Assembly: GCF_005405105.1 (NCBI RefSeq)
Contig: NZ_BJDK01000004.1
Coordinates: forward strand, 1-64,000
Direction of reading: 5' to 3'
DNA: 64,000 nucleotides
Source of the DNA: Lactiplantibacillus dongliensis
GTDB taxonomy: Bacteria; Bacillota; Bacilli; Lactobacillales; Lactobacillaceae
Under the pieces are notes generated by a model. It was given only the letters and a program-made list of their open reading frames with translations. It made no database searches and was not told where the DNA came from. The position numbers and the translations under genes were made by a program. Below are positions 26,434-39,298 of the stretch, piece after piece (position 1 is the first letter of the stretch; each line of letters begins with the position of its first letter).

Positions 26434-26505
26434 TTAAGAATCGCTCCTAATCTATGTTTGACTATCTTTAACTTTAACAAATTACACTAAAAATTACTAG
26501 TATTG

Positions 26506-27708
<1,203 letters not shown>

Positions 27709-27742
27709 CTAGCGTTGACCCTAGGCTAGTCCGCAGGTTGGA

Positions 27743-27790
27743 TAATAAAAGAAGACCAGCACTAAGTCTGATCTTCCCACGTACTGGTCT
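27743..27790 (-). terminator. Probable terminator after queA
   Basis: AGACCAG (27753-27759) pairs with CTGGTCT (27784-27790), followed on the minus strand by a T-rich TTCTTTTATT. It lies 3 bp past the queA stop. The loop is long, so strength is uncertain. Confidence 0.5.
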
Positions 27791-27792
27791 AA

Positions 27793-28827
27793 TTAATGGA
27801 TAAACATCGCATCGCCAAAACTAAAGAAACGATACTTTTCGTCAATGGCATGTTGATAAGCCTTTAAGATCATATCACGTCCGGTAAAGGCCGCCACCAA
27901 CATCACTAACGTTGATTTTGGTAAATGGAAGTTGGTAATAAACGCATCGACCACTTTCCATTGATAGCCCGGCTTAATAAAGATATCCGTCCAGCCAGAA
28001 TCCGGCTTGATCTCACCATTAAACTTCGAGCCAATCGTTTCCAGCGTCCGAATCGAGGTCGTCCCAGTTGCGATAATCCGACCACCGTTAGCGCGAACCT
28101 CATTGAGTGTCTTCGCCGCGTCTGCATCTAACCGATAAAATTCACTGTGCATTTTGTGGTCTTCGATGTTATCTTCTTCCACTGGACGGAAAGTCCCTAA
28201 ACCAACGTGTAAGGTCAAGTAGACTAACTTAACACCCTTATCTTGGACTTTCTGCAATAAATCCTTCGTCCAGTGTAAGCCCGCAGTTGGCGCAGCGGCC
28301 GAACCATTTTCCTTCGCATAGACGGTTTGATAACGGTCAGGGTCATCCAACTTAGCCTTAATATAAGGTGGCAATGGTGTTTCGCCAAGGCTCTCCAAAA
28401 TTTCCATAAAAATACCGTCATAGTGGAATTCAATCAAGCGAATCCCGTCTTCTTTTTCAGCCGTCACGGTCGCTGTCAATTTGCCGTCACCAAATGAAAT
28501 CACGGTACCAACATGGGCCCGTTTGGCTGGCTTCATCAAGGTCTCCCATTCGTCGCCTTCGGTATTATGCAGTAATAAAACCTCCGCGTGGCCGCCAGTT
28601 TCGGGTTTAACCCCGTATAACCGGGCCGGCATCACCCGCGAATTATTCATGACAACCGCATCGCCGGGGTTCAATTGGTCGATAATATCGTAAAAATGCT
28701 TATCTTGCATCTCACCGGTGTGGCGGTCTAGTTCTAATAACCGCGATGTATCCCGTTCCTTGATTGGGGTTTGGGCAATTAATTCATGGGGCAAATCATA
28801 GTCAAAATCTTCAAGTGTTAAACTCAT
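27793..28827 (-). CDS. queA: S-adenosylmethionine:tRNA ribosyltransferase-isomerase
   Basis: 344 aa and full length: the [24 protein letters not shown] start, [34 protein letters not shown] and GTTSIRTLE are all QueA signatures. It transfers the ribosyl of SAM to preQ1 in tRNA. Third gene of ruvA-ruvB-queA, 21 bp after ruvB. Confidence 0.96.
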   Translation of the reverse strand: MSLTLEDFDYDLPHELIAQTPIKERDTSRLLELDRHTGEMQDKHFYDIIDQLNPGDAVVMNNSRVMPARLYGVKPETGGHAEVLLLHNTEGDEWETLMKPAKRAHVGTVISFGDGKLTATVTAEKEDGIRLIEFHYDGIFMEILESLGETPLPPYIKAKLDDPDRYQTVYAKENGSAAAPTAGLHWTKDLLQKVQDKGVKLVYLTLHVGLGTFRPVEEDNIEDHKMHSEFYRLDADAAKTLNEVRANGGRIIATGTTSIRTLETIGSKFNGEIKPDSGWTDIFIKPGYQWKVVDAFITNFHLPKSTLVMLVAAFTGRDMILKAYQHAIDEKYRFFSFGDAMFIH

Positions 28828-28848
28828 TTCTGTGACCTCTAATCTAGT

Positions 28849-29859
28849 TTATTTCTGCTCTGGGTAAGGCACGCCCAGATGTTGATACCCTTTAATCGTG
28901 ACGACTCGACCGCGTTGCGTACGCTTTAGATAGCCAATCTGTAACAGATACGGCTCAACGACTTCCGCAATCGTATCGGTTTCTTCACCAATATTAGCCG
29001 CAATCGTCGCTAAGCCCACGGGACCGCCGTCGTAATAGTCCAGCATGGTCCGTAAAAGCTTGTTATCCGTTTCATCCAAACCAGCCTCATCCACTCGTAA
29101 GTAAGTCAACGAGCGACTAACAATCGCTTCATCAATCGCATTTTGATCCGCAACTTCGGCAAAATCTCGAATCCGTTTGAACAAGCGGTTCGCAATCCGC
29201 GGCGTTCCACGGGACCGCCGCGCAATCTCATGCGCCCCGGATGGCTTAATCGATGTTTGGAAAATATCGGCAGTTCGCTTAACAATGGCTTCCAAATCAT
29301 CAACGTCGTAATAAGCCATGTGTTCAACGATGCCAAACCGATCCCGTAATGGCGCCGACAGCATCCCCGCGCGCGTGGTGGCCCCAATTAAGGTAAATGG
29401 TGGCAACGGAAAATGCACGGGATGTGCAGTCGGCCCTTGACCAACCACGATATCGACATAGAAGTCTTCCATTGCGGAATACAACATTTCTTCAACGATT
29501 TTAGGCAGTCGATGAATCTCATCAATAAATAAGATATCACCTGGTTGCAATTCATTCAAGAGTGCCACCAAATCGCCGGGCTTTTCAATGGCCGGACCAC
29601 TAGTCGTCCGAATCTGAACCTGCATCTCGTTAGCAATCACCATCGCCAACGTCGTCTTCCCTAAACCCGGTGGGCCATATAGTAAGACGTGATCGAGGGA
29701 TTCTTCACGTTTACGGGCCGCTTCAATATAGACCCCTAATTCATGCTTAACCCGATCCTGACCGATATATTGTGCCAGTCGTTGTGGACGCAGCGACTGT
29801 TCAAGTGACGCTTCCGCATCATCGGTCTTGTCACCGGATAATATGTTGTCATCGGCCAA
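28849..29859 (-). CDS. ruvB: Holliday junction branch-migration ATPase RuvB
   Basis: 336 aa AAA+ protein: Walker [10 protein letters not shown], Walker [11 protein letters not shown], sensor ATTRAGML, the arginine-finger region [17 protein letters not shown] and a C-terminal winged helix. With RuvA it drives branch migration of recombination intermediates. It starts 11 bp after the ruvA stop and shares the SOS-type promoter of ruvA. Confidence 0.97.
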   Translation of the reverse strand: MADDNILSGDKTDDAEASLEQSLRPQRLAQYIGQDRVKHELGVYIEAARKREESLDHVLLYGPPGLGKTTLAMVIANEMQVQIRTTSGPAIEKPGDLVALLNELQPGDILFIDEIHRLPKIVEEMLYSAMEDFYVDIVVGQGPTAHPVHFPLPPFTLIGATTRAGMLSAPLRDRFGIVEHMAYYDVDDLEAIVKRTADIFQTSIKPSGAHEIARRSRGTPRIANRLFKRIRDFAEVADQNAIDEAIVSRSLTYLRVDEAGLDETDNKLLRTMLDYYDGGPVGLATIAANIGEETDTIAEVVEPYLLQIGYLKRTQRGRVVTIKGYQHLGVPYPEQK

Positions 29860-29870
29860 TTAAATCCCTC

Positions 29871-30485
29871 CTACTTCGTTAATAATCGTAACCCTTCACT
29901 CAATAATTGGTTCGTATCTGCGGCATTGGCAGTCGCAAACGTCGTTAACTTCGGCGTGATGCGTTTGACATCCCGCGCAGCATAGCCCAACGCGGTTAAC
30001 GCTGCTAGTGCATCAGCTAAGGCCCCATCAGCGACTGGCGCCTCAACACTCAAGGCAGTCTGACCAGTCACATCAACATTCAAATCTTTTAATTTATCTT
30101 TCAAGTCTAACACGATTTGTTGCGCAGTCTTCTTACCGACCCCTGGAAAACTCGTCAAATACGTGGCGTTACCTTGATTAATAGCTTGGATCAAGCCGGA
30201 ATGATCGTTATTGGCTAAAATAGCCAAAGCTGATTTCGGACCAATCCCGGAAACGTTTAGCAACTTTTCAAATAACGCTTTTTCATCGGCATCGTAAAAG
30301 CCAAATAACGACATCCCGTTATCACTAACCGCCTGATGAATAAACATCTTAACGGCAGCTTGGCCGACTTCATACCGATACGGATTAGCGGTTAACACCT
30401 TGTAACCAATCCCAGCCACTTCAATCACCACAAATGCTGGCGTAACATCCGTAATCTGGCCTAAGAAATATTCATACACAGTCAT
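29871..30485 (-). CDS. ruvA: Holliday junction DNA-binding protein RuvA
   Basis: 204 aa: the OB-fold start YEYFLGQITDV, two helix-hairpin-helix motifs (LNVSGIGPKSALAIL, SFPGVGKKTAQQIVLDLKDKL) and a C-terminal domain III that contacts RuvB. The start is ATG 30485 behind AAAGGAG. The ORF continues to 30530, but that start would lie upstream of the -10 box (30521-30526), so it cannot be translated from this promoter. Confidence 0.95.
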   Translation of the reverse strand: MTVYEYFLGQITDVTPAFVVIEVAGIGYKVLTANPYRYEVGQAAVKMFIHQAVSDNGMSLFGFYDADEKALFEKLLNVSGIGPKSALAILANNDHSGLIQAINQGNATYLTSFPGVGKKTAQQIVLDLKDKLKDLNVDVTGQTALSVEAPVADGALADALAALTALGYAARDVKRITPKLTTFATANAADTNQLLSEGLRLLTK

Positions 30486-30498
30486 AAACTCCTTTAAT

Positions 30499-30526
30499 AA
30501 AACGTATGTTTGCTCGCTAAATTGTA
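30499..30526 (-). promoter_or_regulatory. ruvAB-queA promoter with SOS-like box
   Basis: On the minus strand, an extended -10 TGG-TACAAT (TACAAT at 30521-30526) is followed by CAAACATACGTTTT (30499-30512), an imperfect LexA-type palindrome. A weak -35 (TTAAGT) lies 16 bp upstream of the -10. ruvAB is an SOS operon in Bacillus, which supports the reading. Confidence 0.6.
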
Positions 30527-30656
30527 CCATAAAACCCGGGTCACTTAATAGATTAGGGTAACAAAATCCCTTTGATTTTTAATAAAAAGTCATCGTCATC
30601 GCTTGCTGATTCAGTCATAGGCATGCTATGCTCATCTTCTGAGGAGTTGAACAATC

Positions 30657-31169
30657 ATGCAATTAAAGCCTTTTACCGCGATCTTACCCACGACTAGCGG
30701 CCTTAAAAAAATTACCAGCGGGACGACGACTGACTGGACAGCCGCCGATGAACAGCTACAAACTACCCCTGCCTACTATTGGTATGAACTAACAAGCCAC
30801 GGGATTCATCAGTGGCGCTTACTTGCCAACTGGACTGCGCCAGCGACGGTCACGACCATGGCGCCAGCAGCCATCAATACCGTCTTATATCCCCAACAGC
30901 CCGTCATCGAAATGTTGATCGATGATTGGGTCGGCCATTTTCCCAAAGCTTGTGACGTCACCGATCCAGCGGGAACGACCCACCGGCTGTGGCAGATCAC
31001 CGATGCGGATGTGCTAGCCGATATCACGGAAACAATGGCCGCCATAACACCGCGGAAAACATGGTTAACGACTACGCCCACCCCGTTAGTCATGCTAGTT
31101 GCGGAACCCGAATGGACTAAATTCGATCAGCCGTTGACGATGCCAGCACATTTGATTCGCCTGGGCTAA
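30657..31169 (+). CDS. Short DUF1015-like protein of unknown function
   Basis: 170 aa, with a clear GAGGAG site before ATG 30657. It is a lone plus-strand gene between ruvA and the YfhO gene. The start MQLKPFTAILP, a YYWYEL segment and the segment GTTHRLWQITDADVLADI resemble, in order, the opening, the 'PALYVY' strand and the 'GvrHRLWrItD' segment of DUF1015 proteins. Those are about 400 aa and continue with an ADGHHRYE motif; here the protein ends soon after, with TWLTTTPTPLV in that place. It may be a degenerate or specialised N-terminal-only relative. The family match is from memory and needs a profile search; no function is proposed. Confidence 0.65.
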   Translation: MQLKPFTAILPTTSGLKKITSGTTTDWTAADEQLQTTPAYYWYELTSHGIHQWRLLANWTAPATVTTMAPAAINTVLYPQQPVIEMLIDDWVGHFPKACDVTDPAGTTHRLWQITDADVLADITETMAAITPRKTWLTTTPTPLVMLVAEPEWTKFDQPLTMPAHLIRLG

Positions 31170-31190
31170 CTTTAGTCAGTTCAAAAATCT

Positions 31191-31241
31191 AAAATGGTCG
31201 GGATGACTTGGTGAAAGACCAAATCATCCCGACCATTTTTT
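31191..31241. terminator. Bidirectional terminator between the DUF1015-like gene and yfhO
   Basis: AAAATGGTCGGGATGA-TTGGT pairs with ACCAA-TCATCCCGACCATTTT across a GAAAG loop; a very stable stem with T-runs in both directions. It serves both convergent genes (stops at 31169 and 31255). Confidence 0.93.
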
Positions 31242-31254
31242 AATTGACTAAAAC

Positions 31255-34200
31255 TTAGTGCGATCGCCGTTTCAGCGGTCGGCGCCACCAAGCTAAACCA
31301 GCCGTCACAACTAAGCTTAAGACTGTTAAACTCCCGCCTAAATCTAAACCAGGCGTGCGATACCGCAACTTAATCGTGTGCTGACCGGCTGCTAACCGGG
31401 CCCCCACGAAGCCATCATTGACTTGCTGCGTTTTAACCCGGTGCCCATCAACTTGTAATTGCCAGCCCGTCGAATACGGAATCGACGTTGTCAAAACGGT
31501 TGGCCGCTGACTCGTCGTAGTCTGACCAGTCACTTGGTTATTAGTAACCTTTAAGTTGGTCAATCCCTGCTGCTGTAAACGTGCAGTTTCAGCTTGATAA
31601 ATTGACCCAAATGGCACCGCAACCAGCTTGGCATGTTTAAAATGCAGGCCTTGCATATTGGTAAAGTCCAACGTAATCGTCTTACGTAACCGATTACTAT
31701 AGCCCAAATTAAAGACCGCCGCGTGGCGCTGCTCATAATCAGACATATTGGTCGTCCCTAATTGATCGAAATCGACCGAGTTATCAACCGTTTTAGCCGT
31801 TAACGTATACCCGCTAGCGCTCAAGCTATCCTTAAGACCATCCCGCAATTGATTAACTTGATCTAATTTCGTATTCGGCCGTGCATTAAAGACCGTACTA
31901 GCAGCACTTGTCTGCAGGCTTTGCCCAATCGACGACCGATCATAAGTGATCCCAGTCAATGATAAATACAATTCTGACTGACGATACTTTTCAGGCTGTT
32001 TTATTTTTAGCTGATAAGACAGTTGGTTGCCCTGCACATCACTTGTCAGACTCGTTAGCCGGCGCTGATTCGCCGTCGTCGTGCGATCAACGATTATTTG
32101 ATTGGTTTTAATTAATCGCTGAACTGCTGCTGATGGCCGCGTCATCTTGGTCGCCGGCGCTAAGGCCTGACGTTGCTTGGCCGTTAAAGTCGTGGCATCG
32201 GCTGCAAGCCCCGAGACGCCATTCGACATTCCCGTCGCATGCTGCATTCGATAAATCATGACTTTATCAGTCGTATCCAAGACACTGCTGTCGTCAACTT
32301 GCACTTGGTAGGCCACTGGCTGACTACGCTTGACCGGCGTGATTGTTGGCACGCCAGCCAGCTTAGTCGTCGTTAAAGCCCCTTGTAACAAAGCTTGTTC
32401 CCGATCAATCGGTGATAATTGCTGATAATCAGCCGTAGAAAACTGCTGCGCTTGGGTATAAGCAAGCGGTAACGTTTGATTCGACTTCAAAATTACCGTC
32501 CCCGTATGATTGCTCAAGCCGTACACAAATTTATCTGGATAAACCTTAACGTGACCGTTAGCAGATTTAACAGGGGTATACCCCGCTGGCATCGCTTGAT
32601 TAGTTAGTTGATCCGCCCGGGCAAATAAATACTTGACGCCTAACAGACTGTTTAAGGTTGTCCGTTCATTTAAACTGCCTAACGGGGCGTTCATGGCATA
32701 CTCGACGTTACCAACCGACTGACTCAACCGACCAAGGGCTGCATTTTGAACCGAGAAATAAGAGCCAACGGTGTGCGTGCCTAAAACCATCGGAATATTA
32801 TTGCCGGCTGAACGAATCGTATAGTAATTGGGCATTAAATTTGTCCGATAAAACCCAGTTTTCGGTAACCCAGTCTCGGCATCGTCCAAATAGTGCTTAA
32901 CCCAAGTTAAAGCTGTGCCGCGGCGAATCTGTTCACTAGCACCGGAAGTCGTATTAATACTGAGCCAACCGAGCCCATTAGTTAGCAGATTAAGCATCAC
33001 TAGTCCCATCAGCAGCCCATGATACTGGCGCGGCGACAAGATAAAGATGCGTTGCAATAACACAAAGATCACCAATGCCAATACCACTAAAAAGGTCGCA
33101 ATATCATGTTTACGAATATTTAAGTAAAAGCCATTGACGATCCAGATGATCGCGATCAAGCCCAAACTAATCCCCGCTAGCCACTTCAAATCATCACGCG
33201 TTAAAGTCGGCAACTGATCCACCAAGACCATTGTGACATAGGCGAACACAAGCGTCGCCATCAATAACCAGCGATTAGACGGTGAGGAAAAGACGTTGAA
33301 GACTGCTGCAAAAGCCGGGAGCAAGATGCCAATTGCCATGCCGACGATGATCACATTGACATAGAAATACCGTTTAAAATGCCGCAAGCTGTAAATCAGT
33401 CCGAGCCAACTAATCCCGCTTAACCCTAAAGTAACCCAATACTGCACCCCACCGCCATTCGTCAGCAAGCGGTTCGGCAGATTAACGTAATAATTAATCG
33501 GATACGTCCACAGACCATTGGCAAAATCAAAGCTGGTCCGGGTTGCGTGTAACATCGCCAATAGCGTCGGTACCAAAATCACCCCCGCCATTGCAACTCC
33601 TAGTCCCACCGCCAGCAAGAACCGGCTGAGTAAGACTTTAAACGCCGGTAATGGCTGCTTTTCAGCAGTTAATTGCCAATAACGGATGCCGGCGTAGATT
33701 AAACTACCTAACGCTAGTAAATACGCAAAATAAAAGTTGCTCATAATGACAATGCCGGTTAGCAACGTCAACGGCCACCAAGCCCGACCATGCAAAACCC
33801 GTTCAATCGTCCAACATAACAGTGGGAACCAAATCATTGGTAACAAGAAAAAGGGATGGTGCATACTGACATAGAACGTGTAGGCCGTAAACGTATACGT
33901 TAAGGTCCCAATCAAGCGACTGAAGCGGCTAAACTTAAACTGACCACTAAAGCCTAAGAATGCTAAACCAATCGTATAAAAGCGCAACAAAATCAAGCCT
34001 TGATAGCCGGCTTCTAGTTGCGCATGCGGAATCAAAGCGACGAGATAATTAAACGGGTCACCGACCACATAATACGCAAAGGTCGTCAGTTGATCCGCAC
34101 CCAAGCCGAGGTTCCAAGACCAGCTAAATAAGCCTTGTTGGCTCGGATGCTGTAAAATCTTTTGAAATTCAACCAAAATTGGAAAGTGTTGGGCAATCCC

Positions 34201-34320
34201 GTCAACTTCCCAAATCAAAGTCCGTCCCGCCAAGAATAAACTGCCAAAGGTGATCGTCACAATCATGACAAACCCCAGCGAGTACCAGCCCCATAGCGGT
34301 AGTTTGCGTAATTTAGTCAA
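31255..34320 (-). CDS. yfhO: YfhO family large membrane protein (putative glycosyltransferase)
   Basis: 1021 aa. The first about 470 residues carry a dozen or more membrane spans in a GT-C-like arrangement with LIWEVDGIAQHFPIL (acidic residues in the first outer loop) and WSWNLGLGADQLTTF. A long extracellular domain follows (about 480-985), with a final span and a basic end (RRPLKRRSH). YfhO proteins are linked to glycosylation of lipoteichoic acid or other surface polymers; the substrate is unknown. Translation starts at TTG 34320 behind GAGGGGGG. Single-gene unit. Confidence 0.88.
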   Translation of the reverse strand: MTKLRKLPLWGWYSLGFVMIVTITFGSLFLAGRTLIWEVDGIAQHFPILVEFQKILQHPSQQGLFSWSWNLGLGADQLTTFAYYVVGDPFNYLVALIPHAQLEAGYQGLILLRFYTIGLAFLGFSGQFKFSRFSRLIGTLTYTFTAYTFYVSMHHPFFLLPMIWFPLLCWTIERVLHGRAWWPLTLLTGIVIMSNFYFAYLLALGSLIYAGIRYWQLTAEKQPLPAFKVLLSRFLLAVGLGVAMAGVILVPTLLAMLHATRTSFDFANGLWTYPINYYVNLPNRLLTNGGGVQYWVTLGLSGISWLGLIYSLRHFKRYFYVNVIIVGMAIGILLPAFAAVFNVFSSPSNRWLLMATLVFAYVTMVLVDQLPTLTRDDLKWLAGISLGLIAIIWIVNGFYLNIRKHDIATFLVVLALVIFVLLQRIFILSPRQYHGLLMGLVMLNLLTNGLGWLSINTTSGASEQIRRGTALTWVKHYLDDAETGLPKTGFYRTNLMPNYYTIRSAGNNIPMVLGTHTVGSYFSVQNAALGRLSQSVGNVEYAMNAPLGSLNERTTLNSLLGVKYLFARADQLTNQAMPAGYTPVKSANGHVKVYPDKFVYGLSNHTGTVILKSNQTLPLAYTQAQQFSTADYQQLSPIDREQALLQGALTTTKLAGVPTITPVKRSQPVAYQVQVDDSSVLDTTDKVMIYRMQHATGMSNGVSGLAADATTLTAKQRQALAPATKMTRPSAAVQRLIKTNQIIVDRTTTANQRRLTSLTSDVQGNQLSYQLKIKQPEKYRQSELYLSLTGITYDRSSIGQSLQTSAASTVFNARPNTKLDQVNQLRDGLKDSLSASGYTLTAKTVDNSVDFDQLGTTNMSDYEQRHAAVFNLGYSNRLRKTITLDFTNMQGLHFKHAKLVAVPFGSIYQAETARLQQQGLTNLKVTNNQVTGQTTTSQRPTVLTTSIPYSTGWQLQVDGHRVKTQQVNDGFVGARLAAGQHTIKLRYRTPGLDLGGSLTVLSLVVTAGLAWWRRPLKRRSH

Positions 34321-34477
34321 CTGAACCCCCCTCTTTTTTGGTGGTTACCCACCAGTCCCCATTAATTTCTGAAAATAAGTATAAAAGTATTTTACCATGA
34401 ATCCACCCGTTAACTGGGCTTCATCACTAACCTTTAACCTAACTTTGTCAATTTGTTACTTAATATTTACACAAAGC

Positions 34478-34520
34478 TAAAAAGTCTGCTAACAGTTACA
34501 CACCGTTAACAGACTTTTTA
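34478..34520. terminator. Terminator after mutL
   Basis: AAAAAGTCTG-TAAC on the left pairs with GTTA-CAGACTTTTT on the right (15 bp, one mismatch). T-runs on both strands. Ends the ymdB-mutS-mutL operon. Confidence 0.88.
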
Positions 34521-34562
34521 CAATAAAATGATTTTTAGTTAATTAACTCGCCCAACGCAACG

Positions 34563-36575
34563 CTAATTGTGACTTTGCGCCGTATGGCTATCTTGAATCC
34601 GCTTGAACATCTTTTCCATATCGGAGTTCGTGAAATGGACCGTCACCGGGCGACCATGTGGGCAATTAAACGGATTTTCACAGGTGGGTAACTTTTTAAG
34701 TAACGCCCGAGCTTGCTGATCATCTAAATGGTGGTTCGCTTTGATAGCACGTTTACACGACATCATAATCGCCGTTTTTTCTCGAAATTGCGCCACGGTT
34801 AATTTATCGTCATTCAAGACCCAATCAATCATCTCTTTAATCGTGTCTTCTTCTTGGCCGGCCTTAAACCAGGTCGGATGCGCATGGACAATAAAACTAT
34901 TGCCGCCAAATGGTTCTAAGTGTAAGCCTAATTCAGCTAACAACGGCAATTGCTCTTTGATCTTCAAAACATCACTTGTCGGATAATCCAGCACAATTGG
35001 CACTAACAAGTTCTGTTGATCCGCACTGACCTCACCAATGGCTTGGCGATAATACTCATAGTTAATCCGTTCCTGTGCCGCATGCTGATCCAAGATATAC
35101 ATCCCATCATCAGCTTCCGCCAACAAGTAGGTCCCATGCATTTGACCCAAATAACGCAAAGTTGGAAAGCGCTCGGCCGATTCAGCCGGGGCCGCCGCTG
35201 GTTCGGCTTGAATGGCAACTCTAGTCGGCTTAGCGGCGGGTTTGCCAAACGGTAACGCCGACACTTCATGTTGATACTTTGCATCAAATTCAGCAATCAT
35301 CGGCGTCTTTAACTCGTTACGAGCTGCAATCATAATCGGTTCAGTAGGTGCCGTACTGGGCTGTTGATCAGCTAAATGAGTCGCCGGCTTAGTAGTTGGC
35401 TTAGCGGTTGAATCAGGCTTCCCTGCAGTAACTGGCGTTGCCATCGAGGCCGGGGTCGCTTTGGTCACCGTTGGATCAGTTGACAACGGTTGATGCTGTA
35501 CTGACGCGGCATTTAAATCCATCGCCAGCTGATCAGTATTCAACCGTTCCCGTCGATGACTACCGAGATTAGTCAAAGCCGATGGAATCAAGTTAACATT
35601 GGCTAGCCGTTCCGTAATGGTCGTACTGATCAGCTTGGCCAACTCAGGTTCCTTGCTTAACCGAACCTCTTGCTTCGTTGGATGCACGTTGACATCAACT
35701 AATAACGGATCCATGTGAATCGCCACGACCGCAATCGGATACCGACCGACCATTAACTTTGAGCCATAGCCTTTAATCACGGCTTTGGTCAATTGTTGAT
35801 TTTTAATAAACCGACCATTGATCAAAAGTGAGATGTACTGGCGACTCGCGCGCGTTAACTCAGGCAACGCCACGTAACCCGTCACTTGATAATCAGCTGA
35901 TTCACCAGTAATGGCCACCATCTTGCGGGCATTTTGCACCCCGTAGATACCAGCAATGACTTGCTGCAGATCACCACGACCGGCCGTTTTCAGTAATTCC
36001 TTATGGTTATGGACTAACCGAAACGCGACGCCCGGGTAACTTAAGGCTAGCCGATTGACGATATCCAAAATATTAGCTAGTTCCGTTTGCGCTGACTTTA
36101 AATACTTGAGACGAGCCGGCGTATTGAAGAATAAGTCGGTCACACTAATATCGGTCCCTTTCCGTAAGGGCGCCGGTGCTTGCTTCAATAATTTACCGCC
36201 ACGGTAATGAATACTCGTGCCGGTCGTCCCGTTACTGGTATTCAAGACGACATCGGCTACTGAGGCAATACTGGGCAACGCTTCACCACGAAAGCCCAAC
36301 GATTGGACCCGAAACAGATCGGCTCGTGAGGTGATTTTACTAGTAGCATGCCGCTTAAAGGCGATCAAAACGTCATCGTCGGCAATGCCATCACCGTCAT
36401 CAATCACGCGAATCGACTGAATACCGGCTTCCGCGACCATCACATCAATCTGGGTGGCGTGCGCATCGAGCGCATTTTCAACCAGTTCTTTGACGACGGA
36501 CGCTGGCCGTTCAATCACTTCACCTGCTGCAATTTGATCCGCTAATACGGATGATAATTCATGGATTTTACTCAT
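34563..36575 (-). CDS. mutL: DNA mismatch repair protein MutL
   Basis: About 670 aa. The N-terminal GHKL ATPase shows [16 protein letters not shown] and [14 protein letters not shown] Pro/Ala/Thr-rich linker spans about residues 340-470. The C-terminal endonuclease domain has [20 protein letters not shown] and CPHGRP. This is the metal-dependent nicking MutL type found in bacteria without MutH. GTG 36578 and ATG 36575 are adjacent; the ATG was chosen. It follows mutS by about 25 bp. Confidence 0.96.
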   Translation of the reverse strand: MSKIHELSSVLADQIAAGEVIERPASVVKELVENALDAHATQIDVMVAEAGIQSIRVIDDGDGIADDDVLIAFKRHATSKITSRADLFRVQSLGFRGEALPSIASVADVVLNTSNGTTGTSIHYRGGKLLKQAPAPLRKGTDISVTDLFFNTPARLKYLKSAQTELANILDIVNRLALSYPGVAFRLVHNHKELLKTAGRGDLQQVIAGIYGVQNARKMVAITGESADYQVTGYVALPELTRASRQYISLLINGRFIKNQQLTKAVIKGYGSKLMVGRYPIAVVAIHMDPLLVDVNVHPTKQEVRLSKEPELAKLISTTITERLANVNLIPSALTNLGSHRRERLNTDQLAMDLNAASVQHQPLSTDPTVTKATPASMATPVTAGKPDSTAKPTTKPATHLADQQPSTAPTEPIMIAARNELKTPMIAEFDAKYQHEVSALPFGKPAAKPTRVAIQAEPAAAPAESAERFPTLRYLGQMHGTYLLAEADDGMYILDQHAAQERINYEYYRQAIGEVSADQQNLLVPIVLDYPTSDVLKIKEQLPLLAELGLHLEPFGGNSFIVHAHPTWFKAGQEEDTIKEMIDWVLNDDKLTVAQFREKTAIMMSCKRAIKANHHLDDQQARALLKKLPTCENPFNCPHGRPVTVHFTNSDMEKMFKRIQDSHTAQSHN

Positions 36576-36601
36576 CACGTTCAGCCTTTCTCACTTAAAC
36601 C

Positions 36602-39271
36602 TTACTTCGTTAACTTTTGTTGCCATTTGTAGAGTTGGTTCATGACATCCATCGGGGTCATTGCCATCAAGTTCAATTGTTTCAACTGTTGGATAACCTT
36701 TTCACCTTTAGGATCGGTCACAGTCGGTTCTGCAAATAACGACAGTTGTTCCTCCGGCGCGGGAGCCGCGGCAACGGTTGCTGGCGTGCTGGCAACGTTA
36801 TCCGGTGTTTCAGCGGGTTCCGTTGCTTCAACCGGTTCAACCGGTGTACTTGCTGATGAACTAGCTGGCGCCACCTGCGTCGAAACGGTACTCCCCTGTG
36901 CTTCTAAACTTGCTAAAATTTTATTAGCCCGGGCTAACAAGTCCGCCGGCATCCCAGCTAACTTCGCCACATGCACCCCGTAGGACTTATCGGCGGCACC
37001 CGCTTCAACTTTATGCAAGAAGACAAGCTCACCATTTTGTTCTGTCGCCCCCACATGCACGTTTTGTAGACCAACTAATTCTTGATCTAACGCGGTTAAT
37101 TCATGATAGTGGGTTGAGAACAACGTTTTGGCATGGATATTATTATGCACAAACTCAATAATCGCTTGTGCTAACGCCATCCCATCGTAAGTTGCGGTCC
37201 CGCGACCGATTTCGTCAAACAAAATTAGACTGTTAGCCGTCGCGTGCTTCAACGCATTATTGGCTTCTTGCATTTCGACCATGAAAGTACTTTGACCCGA
37301 AATCAAGTCATCTGTAGCCCCAATACGGGTAAAGATCTGGTCAAAGATGGGTAACTGCGCTTTTTTCGCGGGCACAAAACAACCGATCTGCGCCATAATC
37401 ACCGTTAATGCCAATTGCCGCATATAGGTACTTTTCCCAGACATGTTCGGTCCCGTAATCAGCATGACCGTCTCATCCGGTGCCATCTTCACATCGTTGG
37501 GCACATAGCTCTGATTACCCATCACCTTTTCAACAACCGGATGCCGGCCATCAATCAGCTCTAAATCATGAGACTTCGTTAAAGTCGGCCGCACAAACCG
37601 GTAATCTTCACTCACAACCGCAAAGCTTTGGAGCACATCAATCGCAGCGACCGCCTTAGCTAGCGTTTGAAGCCGCTTAATAGCCGCTTTAACCGTTTCT
37701 CGCACCTTGGTAAATAAGGTATACTCCAATTGGGTAGAATGGCTCTCTGCTTCTAATATCAAGCTTTCATGCTCTTTTAGCTCAGGCGTACTGAAACGTT
37801 CGGCGTTCGTTAACGTTTGCTTCCGTTCGTACCGCTCCGCTGGTAATTGGGCCAGATTGGTTTTGGTCACTTCAATATAATAGCCAAAGACGCGGTTGAA
37901 ACCGATCTTCAAGTTCTTAATCCCCGTCACTTGGCGCTCCTGCGCTTCTAAAGCAGCAATCCACTTTTTCCCATTGTTCATGGCGTCGCGATACTTATCA
38001 AGCTGCTCATCATAGCCATCCTTGATGACCCCGCCATCCGTTACCGATAACGGTGCTTCGTCAACAATCGCCCGGTCGATCAGGTCCGCGACATCTTCCA
38101 CGGGATCCAACCGGCTGACTTCGTCTTTAAACACTTCGGGATCCAGCTCCGCTAAGATATACCGCAACTTTGGCACTTGGCGCAAGGACGTCTTTAATTG
38201 AATCAAGTCCCGGCCGTTCACGCTGCCAAACGCCACTCGGCCGGCTAAACGTTCCAAGTCATAAACTTTAGTCAGTTCTTCTTGCAAGTTACTACGTTCA
38301 AAATAATGGGCTAATAACGCGGCCACTTTATTCTGCCGAGTTTCAATATCAGCTTTTACAATCAATGGCCGATCTAGCCATTGTTTTAAGAGGCGCCCAC
38401 CCATGGCAGTTTTGGTTTCATCCAACAGCCATAATAACGTGCCTTGCTTCTTTCCCGTCCGAATCGAACGCATTAATTCCAAATTATACTTAGAATTATG
38501 ATCCAACTTTAAAAAGTATGATGGTTCATACGCAATCGCCTTTTGTAAATGCGCCAGGCTCCGCTTTTGGGTCACGTTGACATACATCAACAAATGTTCA
38601 ACCACTTGCTGCTCCAAAGCAACCGTCAAATCTTGTGTTAAATAACTGAGTTCGGCTTGCGGTTCAACGTTATTTTGTTCCGAAATTAAGATACCGAGTG
38701 CTTTGATTTGAGCCCGCAACTCGGCGGATACCGTCGCATCGACCACGATTTCTTTAGTTTGCAAACTCGTTAATTCATTAATCAGCGCATCGTTAGTCGT
38801 CAACAAACTCGTTTTCAGTTCACCAGTCGATAAGTCGGCATAAGCAAACCCATACTGACCAGCGTCCTGAACTAACGCCGTCAAGTAGTTATTGGACTTA
38901 GCTTGTTCGGCCCCACGTTCTAAAGTCGTCCCGGGTGTCACCAACTGGATAACCTCGCGTTTGACCATGCCTTTAGCTAACTTCGGGTCTTCCATCTGCT
39001 CACAAATCGCGACCTTATAGCCTTTATCCACTAAAATATCAATATAATTTTGAACCGCTCGATGCGGCACCCCACACATGGGAATCGGATTAACAGCGGA
39101 ATGATTCCGCGTCGTTAACGTTAGTTCTAAAAGTTGCGCGCCTTTAATGGCATCGTCAAAAAACATCTCATAGAAATCCCCGAGCCGATAAAACAAGAAC
39201 GCATCGGGGTATTGATTTTTGACCGCAAAATACTGCTTCATCATTGGCGTTTCTTTTGCTTTTGTTGACAC
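36602..39271 (-). CDS. mutS: DNA mismatch recognition protein MutS
   Basis: 889 aa. The mismatch-reading F-x-E motif is in [11 protein letters not shown] (residues near 36-38); the ATPase has Walker [10 protein letters not shown], Walker [17 protein letters not shown] and STHYHELT. Between about residues 790 and 850 there is an Ala/Pro/Thr-rich low-complexity insert before the C-terminal helices. Start GTG 39271 with AGGAAC. Operon ymdB-mutS-mutL with gaps of 27 and about 25 bp. Confidence 0.97.
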   Translation of the reverse strand: MSTKAKETPMMKQYFAVKNQYPDAFLFYRLGDFYEMFFDDAIKGAQLLELTLTTRNHSAVNPIPMCGVPHRAVQNYIDILVDKGYKVAICEQMEDPKLAKGMVKREVIQLVTPGTTLERGAEQAKSNNYLTALVQDAGQYGFAYADLSTGELKTSLLTTNDALINELTSLQTKEIVVDATVSAELRAQIKALGILISEQNNVEPQAELSYLTQDLTVALEQQVVEHLLMYVNVTQKRSLAHLQKAIAYEPSYFLKLDHNSKYNLELMRSIRTGKKQGTLLWLLDETKTAMGGRLLKQWLDRPLIVKADIETRQNKVAALLAHYFERSNLQEELTKVYDLERLAGRVAFGSVNGRDLIQLKTSLRQVPKLRYILAELDPEVFKDEVSRLDPVEDVADLIDRAIVDEAPLSVTDGGVIKDGYDEQLDKYRDAMNNGKKWIAALEAQERQVTGIKNLKIGFNRVFGYYIEVTKTNLAQLPAERYERKQTLTNAERFSTPELKEHESLILEAESHSTQLEYTLFTKVRETVKAAIKRLQTLAKAVAAIDVLQSFAVVSEDYRFVRPTLTKSHDLELIDGRHPVVEKVMGNQSYVPNDVKMAPDETVMLITGPNMSGKSTYMRQLALTVIMAQIGCFVPAKKAQLPIFDQIFTRIGATDDLISGQSTFMVEMQEANNALKHATANSLILFDEIGRGTATYDGMALAQAIIEFVHNNIHAKTLFSTHYHELTALDQELVGLQNVHVGATEQNGELVFLHKVEAGAADKSYGVHVAKLAGMPADLLARANKILASLEAQGSTVSTQVAPASSSASTPVEPVEATEPAETPDNVASTPATVAAAPAPEEQLSLFAEPTVTDPKGEKVIQQLKQLNLMAMTPMDVMNQLYKWQQKLTK

Positions 39272-39298
39272 TTTGGTTCCTACTTTCTATGACCTAAA

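Noticed and set aside
36642-36983. 113-codon plus-strand frame opposite mutS
   Set aside because: It is the antisense of the Ala/Pro/Thr-rich MutS linker; composition explains the open frame, and no ribosome site is seen.
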